A DNA stretch of 64,000 nucleotides. It comes from a gamma proteobacterium symbiont of Ctena orbiculata (lineage in GTDB: Bacteria > Pseudomonadota > Gammaproteobacteria > Chromatiales > Chromatiaceae). This document shows positions 1-8,609 of this stretch, piece by piece; positions within the stretch are counted from its first letter, which is position 1; each line of letters starts with the position of its first letter. The stretch covers positions 49,189 through 113,188 of the forward strand of contig QBVD01000048.1 in the NCBI GenBank assembly GCA_003058525.1. The letters run 5' to 3'. Under the pieces are notes generated by a model. The model ran no database searches and had not been told where the DNA came from. It worked only from the letters and a program-made list of their open reading frames with translations. The position numbers were made by a program, and so were the translations under genes.

Positions 1-1
1 G

Positions 2-1333
2 CGTGAAGGGCAACTCGACTGTGTGGTCTCCACCTCAGCGTTGGAACTGGGAGTGGACATCGGCGCCCTCGATCTCTGTGTCCTCAACGGTTATCCCGGC
101 ACTATTGCCGCCACCTGGCAGCGCCTGGGACGCGCCGGCAGACGCCAGCGCACAGCGGTTGGCGTGCTGGTGGCCAGCAGCCTGCCGCTGGATCAATACA
201 TTATTCGCAATCCCGACTTCTTCCTTGGCGCCTCACCGGAACAGGCACGTATCGATGCCGATCAGTTGCTGATCCTGCTTGATCATGTTCGCTGCGCCGC
301 CTTCGAACTGCCGTTCAAGGATGGAGAGCGGTTCGGCGACCAACCGCTGAGCGAGTTACTCGCCTATCTGGAGGAACATGGCATCCTGCACCGGGAGGCG
401 GATGAGTGGCACTGGATAAGCGACAGCTACCCCGCCAACAGTATCAGCCTGCGATCGGTGGCGGAGGGTAATTTCGTGGTGGTGGATACAACCGGGGGCG
501 GAAAAACCGTGATTGCCGAAGTCGACTACAGTTCCGCACCGATGACCATCCATGAAGGCGCCATCTACATGGTTCAATCAACTCCCTATCAGGTTGAGCG
601 ACTCGATTGGGAGGGACGCAAGGCATTCGTTACCCGCACCCGAGCCGATTACTACACCGATGCCATAGACTATACACGCCTTAAGATTCTGGAGTCTTTC
701 GAGGAGCACGAGTATGACCGTCATGGCGTGGCCCAGGGTGAGGTCCATCTTGTCAAGCGCATAACCGGCTACAAAAAGATTCGCTACTACAGTCACGACA
801 ACGTGGGCTACGGCAAGATCGAGCTACCGGATCAGGAGATGCACACCACCGCCGTCTGGTGGCAGATAAATCCACAGGCGCTGGAGGCTGCATTCCACTC
901 ACGACAGACTGCCCTGGACGGCTTTCTCGGCGCCAGCTATGCACTTCATATCGTCGCCACCATGCACATGCTTTCCGAACCCGGAGATATCGGCAAGGCG
1001 GTGGGTGACGGCAACGCCCGCTGGTTCGCCACAGTACATGCCGGTGGACGGGGAGAGTTGCGCAACAGGGAGGACCAGCGAATTGATCCGGCGCAGCTGG
1101 ATCGCTTCACTCCCACGCTGTTTCTCTACGACAACTATCCTGGAGGCATCGGACTGTCATCACCGCTTTGCGAGAGCCGTGAGACCATCGTTCATGAAGC
1201 GAAGCGGCTTGTCGTTGACTGCAGCTGTAACCATGGCTGCCCCAGCTGCATCGGCCCTATCCTGGCCAGCGACGAGATGCGGGGCTACTCGCCCAAACAG
1301 GCCGCACTCGAAGTGCTTTCACTCCTAATGTAG
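2..1333 (+). CDS. DEAD/DEAH-box helicase with C-terminal zinc motif, MrfA/YprA-like (5' partial)
   Basis: The gene enters from the left edge already open, so the N-terminal ATP-binding half is outside the window. What remains starts with the second RecA-like domain: the segment TSALELGVDIGALD (motif V) is followed by QRLGRAGRR (motif VI, arginine finger). The C-terminal region ends in a four-cysteine cluster, CSCNHGCPSC, as in the DUF1998/MZB zinc-binding domain of YprA-type helicases. In Bacillus the homologue MrfA works with the exonuclease MrfB in mitomycin C damage repair. The next gene, 22 bp downstream on the same strand, is an MrfB/YprB-like exonuclease, so a DNA repair role is likely here, inferred from homology and gene pairing. 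Subfamily assignment is limited by the missing N-terminus. Confidence 0.85.
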   Translation, partial: REGQLDCVVSTSALELGVDIGALDLCVLNGYPGTIAATWQRLGRAGRRQRTAVGVLVASSLPLDQYIIRNPDFFLGASPEQARIDADQLLILLDHVRCAAFELPFKDGERFGDQPLSELLAYLEEHGILHREADEWHWISDSYPANSISLRSVAEGNFVVVDTTGGGKTVIAEVDYSSAPMTIHEGAIYMVQSTPYQVERLDWEGRKAFVTRTRADYYTDAIDYTRLKILESFEEHEYDRHGVAQGEVHLVKRITGYKKIRYYSHDNVGYGKIELPDQEMHTTAVWWQINPQALEAAFHSRQTALDGFLGASYALHIVATMHMLSEPGDIGKAVGDGNARWFATVHAGGRGELRNREDQRIDPAQLDRFTPTLFLYDNYPGGIGLSSPLCESRETIVHEAKRLVVDCSCNHGCPSCIGPILASDEMRGYSPKQAALEVLSLLM

Positions 1334-1355
1334 TGTCAACAGGTCATAACCGACA

Positions 1356-2573
1356 ATGACACTCGGAACAAAACTCAGCCGTCTGAGGGCACTGAAAAAG
1401 GATCGAGGGCAACAGCCTGTTGCATCTGCGACGGATCTGCGACATCGCTTGGCACGGATCGACCGGGCACGACTTTCTGATGATGCGAAAGGGCGGCGAC
1501 AAGAGTCAATAGAGGAGAGACTGGCAAAACAGCTGAAGGGGTACCAAATCAGCGATGGTCTGATCAAGATACAGCGTCATATACCCCTGCATGGATCAAT
1601 GGGCCGCCATCCTCTCTCGCTACTGCAACAACTACCCGTCCTGCCCGGAGACAGAGTGCTGGCCAACCGCCGCCAGGTCTACTTCGATACCGAAACCACC
1701 GGACTCTCGGGGGGTAGCGGCACCCTCGCCTTCCTGTTCGGTTTTGCAGTGATTGAGCAGGAGAACCTTGAGACAACCCAGTACCTGATCACCCGCTTTG
1801 CCGGCGAAAATGCCATGCTCGAGAGGATTAACAGTATACTCAGCCCAGATGATCGGCTGGTGAGCTATAACGGCAAGTGTTACGACATTCCCCTGATGAA
1901 TACCCGCTACCGCATGCGGAATATACCAGCCATATTGGATCGGCTGCCTCACCTGGACCTGTTGCATGCCGTGCGCCGACTGTTTGGCCGCAATTGGCCG
2001 GATTGCCGGCTGATGACGCTGGAACAGCGCCTGCTCGGTCTGAAAAGACACAACGACCTGCCGGGTTCGCAAGCCCCTGAAGCCTGGTTCGATTGTGTAA
2101 CAACGGGCGCTACGGCGCGACTAGCGCGGGTGGTGGATCACAATTTTCAGGATATCATCTCTCTCCCCATGGCCCACGCTGTCCTGTCTCGGGTGATTGA
2201 GCAACCGGAACGCCATAACGCAGACATTGCGGCCCTCGCCCGCTGGTTGACGGATAGCGACAAGACTGCTGCCTATACCTTGTTAATGCGCCAGCGGCAG
2301 ACACTGTCGATCAGTGGCAAGAGGTTACTGGGTCGACTAGCCAGGCGTTTCGGCAACTGGGAGTTGGCAGTGGAGATATGGGAAGCCTTATCCCGGGGTG
2401 GCTGTCGACAAGCTACAGAACAACTTGCCAAATATCATGAGCACATCAGCAAGGATCTGGAGAATGCAAAATATTACTGTGAGCTGCTCCCCGTCGACGA
2501 TGAGCAACGGCGGCGGTTGAACCGAATCTTACTCAAGCGCCATCGTCAGGAGATACAACCGGCACTGGATTAG
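1356..2573 (+). CDS. YprB/MrfB-like ribonuclease H-fold exonuclease
   Basis: This 405-residue protein carries a DEDD-type 3'-5' exonuclease domain. The first metal-binding motif is visible as YFDTETTGLSGGSGTLAFLF (D and E of ExoI), a second acidic motif lies in SYNGKCYDIPLMNTRY and LPHLDLLHAVRRLF, and the last in DHNFQDIISLP. This arrangement matches the YprB/MrfB family (COG3359). About 110 residues follow the nuclease domain and look like short helical repeats. It directly follows the helicase gene, so the two probably form one repair unit that unwinds and degrades damaged DNA. No strong ribosome binding site is seen before the ATG, so translation may be coupled to the helicase. Its TAG stop lies inside a dispersed repeat end. 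Confidence 0.85.
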   Translation: MTLGTKLSRLRALKKDRGQQPVASATDLRHRLARIDRARLSDDAKGRRQESIEERLAKQLKGYQISDGLIKIQRHIPLHGSMGRHPLSLLQQLPVLPGDRVLANRRQVYFDTETTGLSGGSGTLAFLFGFAVIEQENLETTQYLITRFAGENAMLERINSILSPDDRLVSYNGKCYDIPLMNTRYRMRNIPAILDRLPHLDLLHAVRRLFGRNWPDCRLMTLEQRLLGLKRHNDLPGSQAPEAWFDCVTTGATARLARVVDHNFQDIISLPMAHAVLSRVIEQPERHNADIAALARWLTDSDKTAAYTLLMRQRQTLSISGKRLLGRLARRFGNWELAVEIWEALSRGGCRQATEQLAKYHEHISKDLENAKYYCELLPVDDEQRRRLNRILLKRHRQEIQPALD

Positions 2574-2588
2574 TGTTAACAGGCTCTA
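2567..2588. repeat. Solo end of the CTAGGGCC repeat family between convergent genes
   Basis: The bases GGATTAGTGTTAACAGGCTC followed by TA match the right terminal repeat of the complete element at 34356-34626 with one internal mismatch. The exonuclease stop TAG (2571-2573) and the stop of the convergent acyltransferase gene (complement of CTA at 2586-2588) both lie inside it. Confidence 0.65.
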
Positions 2589-4598
2589 AAGTGCCTTTTC
2601 GCATCTCTGCGTCAGTTCGATAGCCTGCTTGACATAATCCTTATACCATTCGTTGACGGTCAGAATAAATTCGGACAAGGACTCGGCATCATCCGGATCG
2701 TTTATGTAGTCGCTCACTTTGAAAGGGGGAAAGACTGTGGCCGCGGTACAGGTACGTGTCAGTCGCTTGTCGAAATTGGCGACCGCGATGGGTACGATCA
2801 GTGGCTCTATATCGGCCGCCAGCGCCAGACGGAACACCCCGGCCTTGAATGGACCGGGTGACTCCTCGGTGTAGTAACAGCGTCCCTCCGGACAGATAAT
2901 GATATTGTCCCCCTGTTGCAGCCTTTCCAGTGCCTGTTCAATGAACTGGCGGTTGCGTTGCTCGCGGGTCAGGTGATGATCACGATCCTCCTCATCGACC
3001 TCGCCAGGGTAGACATAGAGATACTCAAGGCGGTCGAAATATTGTTGAAATCCGTACCAGTCGAGCTCCGGCTTCTTCACCACCCTGATCGGTGCTTCAT
3101 GATATTTCGGGTAGATCACCATGCTCGACACGAAGTGGGTGTCCAGGGTTAGGCGAAAATCATTTGGCAGCATATTATCGGTATGGTTTTCCAGATGATT
3201 CATGATAAACAGATGCCCTGAGGAGTCTGGCAGGTGCTCCTCGCCAGCCACGTTATAGTGGGTCTGCTCGAACAACGCCCGGAACGTTCGCATACAGTGA
3301 TGTCGCACTTCCCTTGGCGTCTGATCCTCGGGAGCATTGGCAACGCTTTCATAAATACGCTGCAGTCCCTGATAAAAATGGAGTTCATCGTGCACCTTTT
3401 CCAGGATATCCAGAGACAGTCTTGCCAGGTTGCGCTCATTTTCATCCTCGCCATGATTACGGATCAGTTCCAAGGTACCGAACGCATCGGAGAGGGTCAG
3501 TCTGTTTTCCAATAGATAGGGGATTTTATGCAGCGGCGAAGTCACATGCAGGGTAGCGGCATTCTGTTCCAGTAACGCCGTTACAGCCAATGTCTCTTTA
3601 TGATAGCGCCTTGCAATCAATTGGGTACGGGCCATACGCAGCCGATTGCCGATCAACCAGATCACCCGTTCCATTAGTTCTGTTGCGAACAACGGTTCCC
3701 GGTGACACAGAGCCGTCAATGCTTCAGCTGTGAATACCAGGGCACAGACTGAATCACTGGCGATTGCGGATACCTGATAGTGATTGGGTTCGACCAAAGC
3801 GGACCAGCCGAATGCCTGCCCTGTGCTCTCCAGACTATTGAGAAAAAAACAGATCTTGCCATCACTGCTGCAATACCAGAGTTCGATCCGTCCGCTGACA
3901 AGCAGGTAGAACTTCTCCGCCTCACCTCCCTGCTGAAACAGTGTTGTGCCAGGGTTCACGCGAATCATTTGCCCCAATGACAACATGGATCGTAAATGAT
4001 GATCTGACATGGCTTCAAAAAAAGTGACATGGCGCAGAAACCTGAAGGTTGACTCCTGATCGCTGCCCAGGTTTTCAAACTCGACAAGCGGGTTTGATCC
4101 CCGGGTTCTCATTGCGGCAGCAGGTTCCACCATGTTTCTCCCTTCGACACCGCTACTGGCGATCAGGCGGTCCCTGTTATTTTCAAGTCGATGCGCCAGA
4201 ACTATCGCCACACGGCGTAAAAGCGTGTAGGCGATGAGCGGTGATCCTCCCATCAACTCAGTTAACAGTGTTCTCGGAATACGTATAAAACTGCATTCTG
4301 TTTCACAGCGTACGGTCACCGTATGGCGATAGGGTGCGCGAAACACAGACCAGCCAATCAGTGCCCCAACCTCACTGTCGGTGCCGACAAGAAGATCATC
4401 CATACCTGCCACATGGATCAGAAACTGCACCTTTCCAGTTGCTAAAAAATAGAGTGCGATGGCACGATCATGCTGGTGCAGTAAAATCTCCCCTTGATCC
4501 ATTTGCCGCACCTCGGAGCCTTTAGCCAGAAAGTCGATCACATCCCTGTCGATATCCTGGAAGAATGCAAGTTCGGAAAGTTCAGAGGCATCCATCAT
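2586..4598 (-). CDS. Fusion of two cyclic-nucleotide-binding-type domains with a PlsC-like acyltransferase
   Basis: The N-terminal third holds a cNMP-binding (Crp-like sensor) beta-roll. A second copy follows after residue 190, with segments such as TTLFQQGGEAEKFYLLVSGR. A mostly helical linker leads to a C-terminal 1-acylglycerol-3-phosphate acyltransferase-like domain. In that domain CPEGRCYYTEESPGPFKAG matches acyltransferase motif III, and NHLENHTD stands where the catalytic NHx4D box is expected but has one extra residue (HX5D). A likely role is ligand- or signal-gated phospholipid acylation at the inner membrane, which is inference. I chose the ATG at 4598 because AGGG lies about nine bases upstream; a GTG at 4607 is also in frame. 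The gene is convergent with the exonuclease. Confidence 0.75.
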   Translation of the reverse strand: MMDASELSELAFFQDIDRDVIDFLAKGSEVRQMDQGEILLHQHDRAIALYFLATGKVQFLIHVAGMDDLLVGTDSEVGALIGWSVFRAPYRHTVTVRCETECSFIRIPRTLLTELMGGSPLIAYTLLRRVAIVLAHRLENNRDRLIASSGVEGRNMVEPAAAMRTRGSNPLVEFENLGSDQESTFRFLRHVTFFEAMSDHHLRSMLSLGQMIRVNPGTTLFQQGGEAEKFYLLVSGRIELWYCSSDGKICFFLNSLESTGQAFGWSALVEPNHYQVSAIASDSVCALVFTAEALTALCHREPLFATELMERVIWLIGNRLRMARTQLIARRYHKETLAVTALLEQNAATLHVTSPLHKIPYLLENRLTLSDAFGTLELIRNHGEDENERNLARLSLDILEKVHDELHFYQGLQRIYESVANAPEDQTPREVRHHCMRTFRALFEQTHYNVAGEEHLPDSSGHLFIMNHLENHTDNMLPNDFRLTLDTHFVSSMVIYPKYHEAPIRVVKKPELDWYGFQQYFDRLEYLYVYPGEVDEEDRDHHLTREQRNRQFIEQALERLQQGDNIIICPEGRCYYTEESPGPFKAGVFRLALAADIEPLIVPIAVANFDKRLTRTCTAATVFPPFKVSDYINDPDDAESLSEFILTVNEWYKDYVKQAIELTQRCEKAL

Positions 4599-4732
4599 CA
4601 CGATCACCCTTTCAAGAGCATGTCACTTATTATTGTCTCTTCTCAACATCGATGTGATTTGAATATTCAAACGACAATATTATTGGCCCTGCACCACTAA
4701 CCACACCCCTATTACTAATCTATAGTAGATAT

Positions 4733-5689
4733 ATGCGGCGCCAATTCAAACCGGAACACACCAAGCCAAGGGATTTTGATCTTTTCTGGCGGGAGACGCT
4801 GAACAAACTGGAGAACATCGATCCGGATCCGATAATCGCAGGCGTGGAACATTCGCCCAACCATCCGGAACTTCTACTGGAGTATGTGGAATTTGTGTCA
4901 TTGGACGATGTGCGCATTACCGGGCTGCTCACTCATTGGAAGGATGATCTACCACGACCGCTGGTTGTCTACAGCCACGGTTACGGCTCTCAATGCATGC
5001 CTCAATGGTCATGGGTGAGCTCCGGTCTGAATTGCTTTGGCGTGGATATTCGTGGCTTCGGCCGCTCGCATGACGCACTTCGAGAGTACTCTCAGTGGGG
5101 CTGGGTATTGACGGGCATCCAAGCACCGGAGACCTCAGTGATAAGAGGCGCCGTCTGCGATTACATTCAAGGCGCAAGAGTCGCTGAGCAACTGCTCCCC
5201 AACCCGACCACCCACCATACCTATCAGGGTGTCAGTTTTGCAGGTGCACTGGCACTCAAATCCGCATCGGTACTGGGATCGCCCGACCTGCTGGCGGTAG
5301 GTGTTCCCACATTCGGCTGGACTGAAGGGCGCTATATCTTCGTCAAATCAGGTTCCGGCGCACAGATTAATCACTATCTCGCCAACCATCCGGAACGATT
5401 GGATGATGTGATGCTGGTGATGCGTTACTTTGATCCTGTCAATTTTGCCGATAGCGTGCACTGTCCCGCTCTCATCGGCCTGGGACTCAAAGATGATGTG
5501 GTGCCGGCCAAGACAGTCTATGCCATTGCCAACCATCTGGTTGGAAAGAAGGAGATTATGGAGTTTCCCGTCAGCCATACCGATCTGCCGGAGGAGCGTC
5601 TCTGGGATCGTTTTGAACAATATTGGTTGACACTGACGATTGAGGGGATCAGCCAGGATTTTGGATCGAAACCCCTCCTTTTCGATTGA
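4733..5689 (+). CDS. Acetyl xylan esterase / cephalosporin deacetylase family hydrolase
   Basis: This 318-residue alpha/beta hydrolase has no signal peptide, so it is probably cytoplasmic. Family features are the N-terminal RDFDLFWRETLNKL segment, an oxyanion-side YSHGYG, the DIRGFGRS loop, a nucleophile elbow GVSFAG, an acid loop GLKDDVVPAKTVYA and a catalytic histidine in VSHTDLPEE. The family removes acetyl groups from sugars or cephalosporins, but the substrate here is unknown. The elbow differs from the usual GxSQGG of characterised members, so specificity may have shifted. It stands alone, divergent from the acyltransferase gene, with no carbohydrate genes nearby. Confidence 0.8.
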   Translation: MRRQFKPEHTKPRDFDLFWRETLNKLENIDPDPIIAGVEHSPNHPELLLEYVEFVSLDDVRITGLLTHWKDDLPRPLVVYSHGYGSQCMPQWSWVSSGLNCFGVDIRGFGRSHDALREYSQWGWVLTGIQAPETSVIRGAVCDYIQGARVAEQLLPNPTTHHTYQGVSFAGALALKSASVLGSPDLLAVGVPTFGWTEGRYIFVKSGSGAQINHYLANHPERLDDVMLVMRYFDPVNFADSVHCPALIGLGLKDDVVPAKTVYAIANHLVGKKEIMEFPVSHTDLPEERLWDRFEQYWLTLTIEGISQDFGSKPLLFD

Positions 5690-5756
5690 TAGCTTTCTAC
5701 CGCAATTGAAGCTCTTCCATCCTTATCGAGGCCAGACAAAGACGTTTATCACTTTA

Positions 5757-6047
5757 TCATTTATGCGCAGAGTATTTTTTATATCGCCTCCACGAGTAGA
5801 GAGAGAGCGTGGAAAGGAGCAGTAATTCAACAGGAAACAGCACAATCAGATCGACTCTGATATTGCACTCGCCTGTGCAGTTTTCCAAAACCCAGGTCTC
5901 ATAGGCAACGGGCAGTAGCAACATCACGGAAGACAGCGCCTGCAGGCCCTGCTTTGAGCGGATATAGAGTGCAAAAAAGAAGACACCCATGGCGGCACAG
6001 ATGAGCATGAAAAGATAGTAGACCAGGATCAACATATTCAAAGGCAA
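5757..6047 (-). CDS. Small membrane protein of unknown function
   Basis: A 96-residue protein with hydrophobic stretches near residues 5-28, 37-48 and 66-83, ending in a basic tail (WRRYKKYSAHK). Between the second and third stretches is a short loop with two cysteines (ENCTGEC). Three membrane segments are likely. The first codon would be TTG; an in-frame ATG lies four codons later. No family is recognised. It is the only open frame of this size that fits the gap between the esterase and the PilZ gene, and its membrane composition is consistent, so it is probably real. Confidence 0.5.
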   Translation of the reverse strand: MPLNMLILVYYLFMLICAAMGVFFFALYIRSKQGLQALSSVMLLLPVAYETWVLENCTGECNIRVDLIVLFPVELLLLSTLSLYSWRRYKKYSAHK

Positions 6048-6163
6048 AATCTCAAAACCACTATACAGATCATAGCCGACTGTCAGGATACAACAGTGCT
6101 GTGCCTATGTCGCTTGTCAGCGGCACCCGACAGAGGGGGTCGACCGGTCAGCCGGATCCAACG

Positions 6164-6832
6164 TCAGCCTCGCTCCCTGGCGATACTACCCAAGACATAG
6201 GAACAGAGTACCAGTTGTTGAAATCGATTCAGACCGCGAAACTCCAATCCATGGACAAAGGTGTTTCTGCCATCCCTGCCTGCCGTCTCGCGAATATTGC
6301 GAATCACACCCATGATTTTCAGCATGTCTTCCCCACCGCATACCGACAAGGTATAGATCACCTGAACTACATCCCCAACTTTACCAAGCGTTTGCCGGTC
6401 TAATATCCGGGCTCCCGTACTACTGATATCGGAAATGATGACAGATCGTTTCTTCTCCCCCCCCGAGGCACCCTGGGGCCAGACAACTTCCGCATTTATT
6501 TCAGTCGGCACCCGGGGTGCGTTGCGCACGACGGCGCTCTCTACATCCGACGGATAGGAGAGATGGACATGTGGATAGGGTTTAGATGATGCATTCAGGA
6601 CTTGTGAAACAAAACCGAATATATTGCTGCCCTGTAACATCCTGACCGTAAAACTCTGACCATCGCGTACGATAATCGGTTTTCCGTGTTTACGGGGTGT
6701 CGTGATCACCAGACTGTGACCAGGTAGAAAGCCGATCAGGGTGGCCGCAAAGCGCTCGGCGTTTTCATTGGGTGACGCCCACTGCAACTGCAGTACATCA
6801 CCAATCTGCAAGTATCTGACACTGTCTGGCAA
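6164..6832 (-). CDS. PilZ domain protein with YcgR-like N-terminal domain
   Basis: This 222-residue protein has an N-terminal beta-barrel of the YcgR (flagellar brake) type and a C-terminal PilZ domain. The c-di-GMP-binding signature is complete: the RxxxR box appears as RNAPR and the (D/N)xSxxG box as DISSTG. In known homologues c-di-GMP binding lets the protein slow or bias the flagellar motor or change surface behaviour. No flagellar genes are in this window, so the target is unknown. A TTG start at 6832 is used because GGGAGTGAGG lies just upstream. It may act downstream of the GGDEF-EAL protein at 19.4-22.0 kb, but that link is only inference. Confidence 0.8.
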   Translation of the reverse strand: MPDSVRYLQIGDVLQLQWASPNENAERFAATLIGFLPGHSLVITTPRKHGKPIIVRDGQSFTVRMLQGSNIFGFVSQVLNASSKPYPHVHLSYPSDVESAVVRNAPRVPTEINAEVVWPQGASGGEKKRSVIISDISSTGARILDRQTLGKVGDVVQVIYTLSVCGGEDMLKIMGVIRNIRETAGRDGRNTFVHGLEFRGLNRFQQLVLCSYVLGSIARERG

Positions 6833-7069
6833 GGCCTCACTCCCAAGCGGCTTATGTTAATATTGAATCACAAATCGACTAAAACCAGCTGCTATGATTC
6901 AGCACATAACAATCAGTGGCAAGCATTTGTCAGTCTAGGGCATGTAAACACACATTGACCCGGCAGAGACAATATACCCAGCGTTTACAGGTCTTTACAT
7001 AATGCGAATTTTTTATTTTAAAAACAAGTAGCTGTTAAGATTAGTTTAAGTCCTTTAAATCGGCAAACG

Positions 7070-7789
7070 ATGATTTTTGTGCTTGACGACAACCCGGATA
7101 CGCCATTTCCTGACGTCTCCCTCGCGGAACGCGAGCCGGACGGGTTGCTGGCGGTGGGCGGCGATCTAACGCCTCAACGGCTGATTCAGGCTTATCAGCT
7201 GGGAATATTTCCCTGGTTCACAGAGGGTGAACCCATACTCTGGTGGTCACCGGACCCACGCACGGTACTCTATCCCGAAAAGATAAAAATCAGTCGCAGC
7301 CTGAGAAAAGTACTAAAAAAAAAGGTCTATAAAGTATCCTTTGATCAAGACTTCGAGGCTGTGATCAAGGGTTGCGCGGCGCCGCGTGAAAACTCGCCTG
7401 GAACATGGCTGGTACCCGAGATGATCGATGCCTATCGCCAACAACACCAGCTGGGAATGGCACACTCCGTTGAGGTATGGCGCAACGACGAGTTGGTGGG
7501 TGGCCTCTACGGCATGGCCATAGGTGCTGTCTTCTTCGGTGAATCGATGTTCAGCCGTACGTCCGACAGCTCCAAAATCGCTCTGGTTCACCTCAGTCGA
7601 AGACTGACTCAGTGGGGATTCAAGATGATCGACTGTCAAGTCTATACCAATCATCTGGCCAGTCTGGGAGCTGAAGAGATACCCAGGTCCAGTTTTTGCG
7701 CCGACCTTCATCGCTGGACCCGGCTTGAAGGACGAACAGGCAGTTGGGCTGACCAGGGCAGGCACTTTCCAGAGGCCGATATATGCTGA
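7070..7789 (+). CDS. aat: Leucyl/phenylalanyl-tRNA--protein transferase
   Basis: Aat transfers leucine or phenylalanine from tRNA to proteins whose N-terminus is Arg or Lys, marking them for ClpAP degradation. The 239-residue length is typical, and the family signatures are clear: LAVGGDL, LGIFPWF, ILWWSPDPRTVL, GGLYG, FFGESMFS and DCQVYTNHLASLGA. It overlaps bpt by seven bases, so the two N-degron enzymes are co-translated. A 237-bp AT-rich gap lies upstream and should hold the promoter. clpA and clpS, often nearby, are not in the window. Confidence 0.95.
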   Translation: MIFVLDDNPDTPFPDVSLAEREPDGLLAVGGDLTPQRLIQAYQLGIFPWFTEGEPILWWSPDPRTVLYPEKIKISRSLRKVLKKKVYKVSFDQDFEAVIKGCAAPRENSPGTWLVPEMIDAYRQQHQLGMAHSVEVWRNDELVGGLYGMAIGAVFFGESMFSRTSDSSKIALVHLSRRLTQWGFKMIDCQVYTNHLASLGAEEIPRSSFCADLHRWTRLEGRTGSWADQGRHFPEADIC

Positions 7790-8553
7790 ATCCACCTCCA
7801 GGATTCGAACAGGAGGCGAGTTATGCTCTCTACATGAGCCAGGTTCACGGCTGCTCCTATCTACCTGGTCGTGAGGCACGCAATCTGTTTCTCGATCCGA
7901 ATGCGAAAGTCACTCAACATCTCTATCAACAGTTGATAGACCGGGGTTTTCGTCGCAGCGGCTGCTATCTGTATCAACCTGCTTGCCCGCAATGTAATGA
8001 TTGCATCTCCCTGAGGATACCGACAGCATGGTTTCAACCATCTCGCAGTCAACGCCGCATCTGGAAACGCAACCTATCACTTTACGAAGTGAACCCTGGT
8101 CCCGCCGGATTCAATGAAGCACACTATCATCTCTACCAGCGATACCTGCTGGAGCGTCATCCCGATGGTGCCATGGCATGCAACAGCCCGGGGCAATATT
8201 CTCAATTTCTGACCTGCGAATGGGCTGAAACACAATTTATCGAATTCCGTAAGGCCGGCAAGCTGGTAGCCGTTGCAGTCAGTGATCTGCTACCGAATGG
8301 CACCTCATCCGTGTATACCTTCTTCGACCCGGACATGTCACAGGACAGCCTGGGCATCTTCGCCCTGCTGTGGCAGATTGACTATTCGCGTGGACTCGGC
8401 CTGAAATGGGTCTATCCCGGGTTCTGGATCGAGAACTGCGAAAAGATGAGCTACAAGTCCCGCTTTCGTCCGTTTGAGGCCTGGACAGGGCAACAGTGGA
8501 TAGATCATACTGAAATCGGGAATCGCGGCTACGGAACGAATGACAGTGTCTGA
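7783..8553 (+). CDS. bpt: Aspartate/glutamate leucyltransferase (R-transferase family)
   Basis: Bpt adds leucine from Leu-tRNA to substrates with N-terminal Asp or Glu, the second bacterial branch of the N-end rule. The cysteine-rich N-terminal region (HGCSYLPGR, then ACPQCNDCISLR) and the central HYHLYQRYLLERHPDG segment identify the ATE1/Bpt family. At 256 residues it is of normal length. Its start lies within the 3' end of aat. infA, which often follows bpt in gammaproteobacteria, is absent; a lipoprotein gene starts 56 bp downstream instead. Confidence 0.93.
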   Translation: MLNPPPGFEQEASYALYMSQVHGCSYLPGREARNLFLDPNAKVTQHLYQQLIDRGFRRSGCYLYQPACPQCNDCISLRIPTAWFQPSRSQRRIWKRNLSLYEVNPGPAGFNEAHYHLYQRYLLERHPDGAMACNSPGQYSQFLTCEWAETQFIEFRKAGKLVAVAVSDLLPNGTSSVYTFFDPDMSQDSLGIFALLWQIDYSRGLGLKWVYPGFWIENCEKMSYKSRFRPFEAWTGQQWIDHTEIGNRGYGTNDSV

Positions 8554-8609
8554 CCTGTAGCTGGCAAACTATTCCATCCCTGGTAAGCGATACTTCGCTG
8601 GAGACATTG

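Noticed and set aside
1331..1343. TAGTGTCAACAGG at the helicase stop as another repeat end
   Set aside because: It resembles the repeat end but only 12 of 13 bases over a short stretch; too weak to call.
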